Shown one piece after another: positions 57,741 to 64,000 of a DNA stretch of 64,000 nt. Source of the DNA: Toxonevra muliebris (taxonomy: Eukaryota; Arthropoda; Insecta; Diptera; Pallopteridae); the NCBI GenBank assembly GCA_963691655.1, contig OY829326.1, positions 35,491,989-35,555,988 on the forward strand, in the 5' to 3' direction. A program made the position numbers and the translations under genes. The notes beneath the pieces were generated by a model that did not search any database, was not told where the DNA came from, and saw nothing but the letters and a program-made list of their open reading frames with translations. Position 1 is the first letter of the stretch; the number at the start of each line of letters is the position of its first letter.

Positions 57741-58829
57741 CAGTGGCGGATCTGGAATTTGGTTTTACTGAATTATAGGTTTTCAATCAAGTAACCAGAT
57801 CATTATTCTGACCAAAATTTAAACAAAAAGGAAATCAAAAACTATGCCGCAAGAAGGCTAAAAATCAGACTAAAATTCAAAACACGTATCATACTAAAAT
57901 TATGACCAAAGTTCATATCGAAATTCAGACCAAAAACCGACTAAAATTCGGACCAAAAATCAGACCAAATGGAAATCAAAAATTAAGATAGAAAATGAGA
58001 CCGAAATTCAAACCGCAATCTTAACTAAAATTATAATTACAGATCAAAACTTAGACTAAATTCAGACTAAAGTTTCGGTTTCAGATTCAGACAACATTCA
58101 GTCCAAAAAACACACCAAATTCATACCATAACTCACACCAAAATTCAGAACAAAAGGAGACCAAATATCTAGTCAAAATTCAGACCAAAAAAAAAGTAAA
58201 ATTCGAAACAGAATTCGGATTGAATAGACCAAAATTTAAGCCACAAATCAGACCAATAATTAACCATAATTGATCATAGTACAGTATTTAAATTTAGACT
58301 AATAGGAGACTAAAAATCCAAAGCAGACTAATCTCAAATCAAAAGACCGAGCAAAATTCAGATGAAAAATCAAACCGAAGTTTAGATCAAACCAGGCTGA
58401 AACTCAAACAAAATAAAACCAGAAATGAAGCAAAAATTCAGTCCGAAATTCATATCCGGATCAAAATCAGAACAGAATTGAGATAAAAATTCAGACGAAA
58501 GTTATTTAAGAACACAAATCAGAATAAAACTCATACAAAATTTGGACCATTAATCGTATTAAAGTTCAAACTAAAACTTATACCAAAACTCAAACCTAAA
58601 ATTAGACCATAAGGCCAGACCTAAAAGTAGAGCATAAAGCAGCCAAAACTCATTATCAAGCTTTCTAAAAGTAGAAAATTTATACATTAACCCAAAAATT
58701 TCAGATTTAATGTAGTGCAAGCGCTTATAATAAACACTTACGCTGTAGTACGATTTTTAAAAGTTATAAACATTCAGATTACTGGGAAGGACTGCCGCTC
58801 CCATAGCCCCCTTTCAGGAGCCGCCACTG
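57741..58829. mobile_element. hAT-type element with minisatellite interior, copy 2
   Basis: The ends are clear imperfect inverted repeats: CAGTGGCGGATCTGG on the left, and the complement of CAGTGGCGGCTCCTG on the right. The 8-mers outside (TCTGTGTT and TCCAATTG) do not match, so the target duplication has decayed or the copy is rearranged. About 57810-58640 is a degenerate array of the same near-15-bp AAATTCAGACCAAAA unit as in the copy at 33021-33977. No coding capacity is visible. Confidence 0.8.
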
Positions 58830-59772
58830 TCCAATTGTATATTCACGAGAACAAGGAATAACTTTCGTATTTGCAATTTACAATGTTGAATGCTGAATTC
58901 TGCATGCAAACAATTTTCAATTCAAGTTCAACATTTACTTTTCTCAGCGTAGTATATTCTTGCTTGTTGTTCTTGTTTTGTTCTCTTTTATGCATGCATA
59001 CATACTACATATTTCAAACAATATTTGCAGAACGCTGATGAAATTGGGACACAAAAAAAAATAAAAAAAAAAAAAAAAAAAACAGAAGCACAATGTGACA
59101 AAAAAGTGAAGCAATCTTTCAACGATGCTGCTGCCTTTTTCTGTTTTTGTTGCTGTTGATATTGCTGTTCTTGTTTTACATGAATTTGAAATAGAAAAAT
59201 TGCAGCTTAAACAAAAGATGCACGCGTTTGCATGGTTCTGGATTTTTTGCATTCATTTTACCAAGTTGCTTTAAATGAGTTTATTGTTCCCTTTTCAGCT
59301 CAACTGCCAACAGCCTGGCTATACCGTTTCATATCCTTTCAAATACATTTACGTACCTACTACTTATTTATTTTGGTATTTGTATATTATGTGTATTTGT
59401 AAGTGTGTTTGCTTGGGTTGGCTAATAGAAAATGCTTGCCGAAATAAACTTTGTGTAAAGGGAAAAGTTGAGTTAAAAGTTAAATTAATAATTTTATTTA
59501 CGGATCAACACCTAACACAAAACAAAAAATTAAAATATTCAAAATTTTTTTGGTTTTACTATATTTTTGAGTGTTGGTTTCAAATTGCTTTAAAATTAAA
59601 TTACTGCGAAAAATTACTTAAGGCATTTTACGTTCTTCAATATTGACGACCCAAGTACAGAAATACAATGCGCACAAACGGTTAAAAATGTAGTAAAATT
59701 ATTTCACAGTTAATCCTCATATATGTATGCTTAATTTTTGATTTCAGAATTGACCACAAATTAGCATTATAG
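58830..59772. other. AT-rich stretch, no gene supported
   Basis: A long A-rich run lies near 59054-59081. The plus-strand frame 59275-59646 (123 codons) is aromatic- and lysine-rich with no motif and no start or splice context; I regard it as chance. Confidence 0.5.
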
Positions 59773-59902
59773 CAGTGATGGGCAAACGTGCACTTAAGTG
59801 CTAAAAAAGCTTTGATTGACGTGATTGCAAAAGTCTGCTTAGTGGTCGTTTTTTAATACATAGTTCTACATTATTATCAATAATGTAGAATGGCTGTCAC
59901 TG
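59773..59902. mobile_element. Probable hAT-type MITE, 130 bp
   Basis: The left end is CAGTGATGGGCAAAC, a common hAT terminus. The right end is the complement of CAGTGACAGCCATTC. A perfect 12-bp hairpin (TTCTACATTATT, loop ATC) at 59864-59890 lies next to the right end. The flanking 8-mers do not match, so support is partial. Confidence 0.5.
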
Positions 59903-60099
59903 TACTAATGTAGGGATGGCGATTAAATCTTTAAAGCTTAAATCTGTACAATGATAAAGCATTAAAATCGAATTACTCGTAGAAAGCATTGATGCTCTTC
60001 ACTCGTAACCATTGAAATCTGAATCTAGAGTAATAAAAAAACCGTTCATGGGTGCTAGTGTGAATAGCTTTCATACATCCCTAGAAAAAAAGTGACTGC

Positions 60100-60285
60100 A
60101 ATGGGAAACACTTAGGCCAGAATGGCTCATTGTGATGCCGAATGGTTGGAACTATATATTTCCATTCACTTCATATCGATAGGAATTCAGAAAGGTTATT
60201 AGAATTAACCACCAGACTAAAACTGGAACCGAAACCGCAAAGTCACGTGTGAAAGTCTAATGCGCTGACTACAAAACTTGACGAC
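60100..60285 (-). mobile_element. tRNA-derived SINE, family T, copy 3 (minus strand, decayed)
   Basis: On the minus strand, landmarks of the intact copy at 23449-23743 appear in order: GTCGTCAAG, GTAGTCAGCGCATTAGACTTTC, a GGTTTCGGTTCC block (broken B-box), AGTCTGGTGGTTAATT, then ACAATGAGCCATTCTGGCCT with AAGTGTTTCCC. The middle of the body is partly deleted and both promoter boxes are mutated, so it is an old, silent copy. Confidence 0.75.
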
Positions 60286-60289
60286 ATTA

Positions 60290-61448
60290 AATATTTTTCT
60301 TGAATTATTTATTATTTTATTTACAGAAAATATTTTGTAATTCTTCTTCATACACTGAGCAAAAAGAAGAAAAAAAATAGTACGCCAACAAAAATTAGGT
60401 TTAAATTCATTTTGAAATGACCCTTAGATGGTATGAGTGTTAAATAAATTAGTATAGAAAAAAAAATAATACGAACTTTCTTCTAGGCATTGCAAGAGAC
60501 TTTGAGTTCAAATTTTTGTCCTATCCATAACAACTTTTTATGGGGAATCCACACTCAGAATTTATTAAATGAAAGGATGATAAGAAAGTGGGAAGGATTG
60601 AAGGGGAGAATATAGCTTTTTGTTTGAATTAAAAAATGGTCTAACTATTAGAAAAAAATATAAGCGCAGTAAGAACAGAAGAAAGAAATATCACAATTAT
60701 AGAACTGCGGGCAGAACTCCATTAGATTGTTTGAAAAAGAGTCAGTTCAATCAATGGACTAAATCCAACTTTAATTCCAATACATTGGTTTAAATATTGA
60801 TTTGCTGAAACTTTAGTATCGAAGAATAATAATGAATATTCTTCCCATAACTACAGAATTTAACAATTAAATTGATAATGATACAAGACTGAACATTAAC
60901 CTTTTGAATTAACTTAATCTAGGGGTAGAAACTAGTCTCTGACCGAATAATTCTGCTTCGGTTCTTTGGCGATCTTAGTGCCGTTCACTGACTCAAACCC
61001 TATAGTCAGACTTTCTCCATAAATTGTTTGAAGGATCAATATAGAATATTATTTATATTAACTATGATACCTTTACATCTGCAAGAAAATTGCCGTAATT
61101 TCTATCAGAAATTCTTATTGAGAGAAAATTTCAATGAACAAGAAACCGCAAGTTTCTTTACATCAGTGGTTTACTTTAAAGAAGACTTTCTTAGAGCAAC
61201 TTTAGGCGATTTTCTTGCGGATGTAAACTCCGCCTTTGTCGTATTGTTGATGGTGTATTAATCATAGAGCGAGAGAGAAAGAGAAATTTTATGGTCAAGT
61301 GCGACTTTAAATTTAGATCCTACTGAGAGCCAATAGGTTTATACATCCCTTCATTTACCAAAACTATTGGTTTTGAGTTCCAGAAGTAATAATGAAAATC
61401 TGTGCACAGGGTTAAAATCAGCGACCCTGTTTAAAATTTACTGTTGAA
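60290..61448. other. Non-coding stretch, faint family R traces
   Basis: The frame at 61028-61261 has no recognisable domain. AAAATCTGTGCACAGGGTT and TCAGCGACCCTG near 61395-61430 resemble the last part of family R (compare 18290-18345). The LINE fragment begins directly after it. Confidence 0.45.
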
Positions 61449-62180
61449 GTGTGTTTTTTGAATGCTGACGTTGTTGGACCTAACACTCGAATCTCAATCC
61501 CCCTGGGCGCTTGGCCAAGTGTTTTTCAAGCTGGATTATATGCAATTGAGACATGCGCCAGAATTAATCTTAATAAAGGTCAAAAAGGTGTTAAGGTTAT
61601 AATCTTCTCGGACAGTCAAGCGGCTCTCAAGGCACTTTCATCATGGTGCTTTACTTTAAAGCTAGTGAAGTAGTGTTTTGAGAGTCTGCAGAAGTTGTCT
61701 ACCCATAACAAAGTCACGCTTTACTGGGTACTTGGCCACTGTGACATTATAGGTAATGTAGCTGCCGATGAACTTGCTAGGCAGAGTTCAACGACTTTAC
61801 ATTCTGTGGAATCGGCTGGACCAGTTCCAAATCGATTATTGAGGCGTGGGCGAGGGACGAATGGCTATCTTATTGGCATTCCGTTCAAGGCCTTAGTCAG
61901 GCAAAGTAGCTCATTCCTCCTCTCAGTCTCACCAAATCCCTGAACTTAACTAAATCGGATCTCAGATTACTAGTAGGCTTTCTATCTGGACACTATGTTG
62001 TCAGATACCACCTAAGTAAATTAGGTTTGTCACATGAAACAGAATGACGTCTATGTATGGAGGATGATGAGACGACATCTCACATTCTGTGTAAATGTCC
62101 AGCCTTGCCTCGGCAAAGAAGAGGTATTTTTAGAAACCCGTTCCTATCAACAAACGAAATCAAAACCTTGTCTTAATTTT
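61449..62180 (+). pseudogene. Non-LTR retrotransposon RNase H tail, 5'-truncated
   Basis: One + frame with few stops gives, in order: TRISIPLGAWPSVFQAGLYAI; IFSDSQAALKALSSW; a stop at 61671-61673; LSTHNKVTLYWVLGHCDIIG with NVAADELARQSS; LVGFLSGHYVVRYHLSKLGL; and CMEDDETTSHILCKCPALPR. This is the RNase H domain plus the CCHC-like tail of an RNase H-bearing LINE (I, LOA or related clade; not resolved). The first catalytic Asp segment is cut away. The catalytic Glu in QAEvyAI is Gly (QAGLYAI), while the Asp in FSDSQ and in ADELA remain. 5' truncation is normal for LINE insertions. It is younger than the related fragment at 9949-10580. Sequence to about 62443, ending in AAAAT-rich repeats, may be its 3' end. 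Confidence 0.88.
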
Positions 62181-62443
62181 TGTCTTTTAGGTCGCTGTGC
62201 TTGACTTTCGAGTCGCCTCAACCGCTTAATAATAATGTGTTTTTTGAATTTTTTGTGTTAGTTTTTTAACTTTGTCACACTGTTCATTGCGTGTTTGTAT
62301 CGTCTTAACGGAACTTTCATATATGTGTGTGTATGTGTGTGTACATGTGTTCGTTTATTTGGTGTTCAACCCATTTGTAAAATAATGTGTTTTATTATAT
62401 TATTGCGAGGGACAAAATAAAAATGAAAATAAAAATAAAAACA
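62181..62443 (+). mobile_element. Probable LINE 3' untranslated region and A-rich tail
   Basis: This follows the RNase H tail on the same strand and ends in repeated AAAAT/AAAAATG-type units at about 62414-62443, as expected for a LINE 3' end. No target duplication could be recognised, so the boundary is inferred. Confidence 0.45.
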
Positions 62444-64000
62444 CTCAATAAATACAATTTATAATGGCCATGATGGTACTTCTTTCCCTCATTTTTCATC
62501 ATATTTTTTTTTATTTATTTTATTCTTCTATTTATACTTACATCCTTATGGGTTTTCCATCCATTTAATATTCTCGTGAAAAACTTTTATAAATTTACAT
62601 TTTGCTTTATTTTGTTAACATGATGAAAATATCCTTTAAAATGCATATATGCACATGTGTGTGTGTGTGAGTTCTTCATTTTTGAGGAAAACTTTTATAA
62701 ATGAAGGCTGGTCGGTCGGAGCTGGATGAGCTATCATCATGGCCGCAAACATTAACAATGAAGTTCATTCGATGGTTCACGTTGGTTATTTTCCTGCTTA
62801 CTTTTCTGAGCTCAACTTCTGAATGAAATGTGAGAATATACCTAAGTAGGTATGAGTGTAAATGTAAATCCCTCATGAAAACCGAAACACGCGCCAAAAA
62901 CTGAAAACAAACAAACAAACCGACGTCTTCTGGAATTTTTGCTTCTATATGCTGGCATTATTATATATATTTTACTTTTTTCCATTTTTTTCGTTATATT
63001 TTTCTTCTCATTGTTCCTGCTGTTGTTGTTATTATTGTTATTGTACAGATCAGACCCTAAAGCGCTGTGAAAATAATAATCCTGTGTGAGCATGTGTGTA
63101 AATGGATATTTTAAACTGATGGCATCCTTCCGTCCCAACCATTCATTCATGCATTCATTCTTTTTCTTAAAATGTTTTTTTTTTGGAAAGAATTTCCTTT
63201 TTTTCCTTCTCGTTTTTATTATGTAAATATCACATAAACACCCGGGAGCATCTTCAGCGCAATCATTCGAAACCGTTCCCGCAAAAAAACAAACAAAAAA
63301 TATCAAAAAGAAGCATCATTATCATACATTTTCCATAACCAACTTGTTGGACGAGCATTTGGCAATCATTTGTAAGCTTTTTCATAAAAAAATAAGAAAT
63401 CCAACATCTTTCATATAGGTATATAATACAGCTACGGTCGAAATATTAGCAATGACATACAATTTTTAATTAATTATATGTTTAAAAAAAAAAAAAAATT
63501 AAAACTTGAAGAATAGCTTGCAGTATTGAGTGTCTAAAACATAAATAATTTTTATCTAAAAGGCTTCAAAAAAAAAAAAATAAGGGAAAAGACAAAAAAA
63601 ATACTATAAGCTCAAAACCATAATATTTTCGAAAATATTTCAAAATTTCGACTTAATAATCTCAAAATTTAATACTTTAATACTTTCAAAATAGTCAGTT
63701 ATTTAATGCTATCACTTGTGGATCCAATAAGGAGAGTTTTGTGAATAAACCTTGGCAATAACTTGTTCACTTTTAACAAAATCGATGTAAAATCGACCTG
63801 CTCAATCCACAGACCTGAACTTGATTGAAAATATATGAATTTACAGTGAAAAGTGGTACTGAAAATCATGTCAAATATTTTAGAGGGTCTGTGAGAACAG
63901 TATTTCAAATGACTTTAGATAGTTGAATCTGCGTTGTCGTGGTGATTTGTTGGTAATAAGGTAAAAGAGTAGTAAGACTTAGTTTTAATGTTATCTAATA
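62444..64000. other. AT-rich non-coding stretch
   Basis: No gene is visible. A TG run lies near 62655-62670 and TTG/TTA tracts near 63018-63045. Minus-strand frames 62842-63306 and 62676-62918 are low complexity and overlap each other. Confidence 0.55.

Noticed and set aside
59275..59646. 123-codon plus-strand frame
   Set aside because: AT-driven composition (F, Y, K, L), no motif, and no splice or promoter context.

Overview
This 64-kb window looks like nuclear DNA of a higher fly (Diptera), with a tephritid-type fruit fly my best guess. It is strongly AT-rich and full of CATA/TATG, CA and CAG/CAA-type microsatellites. No open reading frame resembles a cellular protein gene. It reads as a long intergenic or intronic stretch whose recognisable content is almost entirely transposable-element debris, satellites and small structured sequences. 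The taxon call is inference from sequence style, not from a marker gene.

Layout. 0-9 kb: a 611-bp Tc1/mariner-type MITE with TA duplications (544-1154), a long fold-back element with CAGT ends (2912-4506), one copy of an unclassified dispersed repeat (5440-5560), and a TTAA-flanked piggyBac-type MITE (7654-8164). 9.9-12.3 kb: a nest of retroelement pieces. It holds a decayed RNase H tail of a non-LTR retrotransposon, the reverse-transcriptase C-terminus of a second LINE on the minus strand, and three tRNA-like SINE segments. 14-19.4 kb: two copies of an unclassified repeat family, a G-rich minisatellite and a second TTAA-flanked MITE. 21.5-24.1 kb: a dead Tc1 element, then a hAT-type element with a perfect 8-bp target duplication, into which a SINE has inserted with its own perfect 12-bp duplication. 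25.8-29.7 kb: small hAT-type MITEs.

29.95-31.11 kb: a strikingly uniform 11-bp satellite (about 105 copies) with no G on the + strand. 33.0-34.0 kb: a hAT-type element whose interior is a decayed short tandem repeat; a sister copy lies at 57.7-58.8 kb. 36-39 kb: more pieces of the dispersed repeats and a diverged tandem duplication. 42.5-43.2 kb: an internally deleted mariner with intact inverted repeats. 45.7-46.1 kb: the remnant of a Penelope-like element followed by a textbook type I hammerhead self-cleaving ribozyme (46024-46092), the most informative single feature here. 49.1-49.7 kb: a deleted transposase. 55.4-62.4 kb: a truncated TTAA MITE, a 20-bp minisatellite, the second minisatellite-bearing hAT element, a small MITE, a decayed SINE, and a 5'-truncated LINE RNase H tail.

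No genes work together here in a pathway. The visible story is transposon turnover: nested insertion, internal deletion, 5' truncation, loss of catalytic residues, and survival of non-autonomous families (MITEs, SINEs, a ribozyme-bearing Penelope piece). All family calls rest on motifs read by eye; no database search was run.
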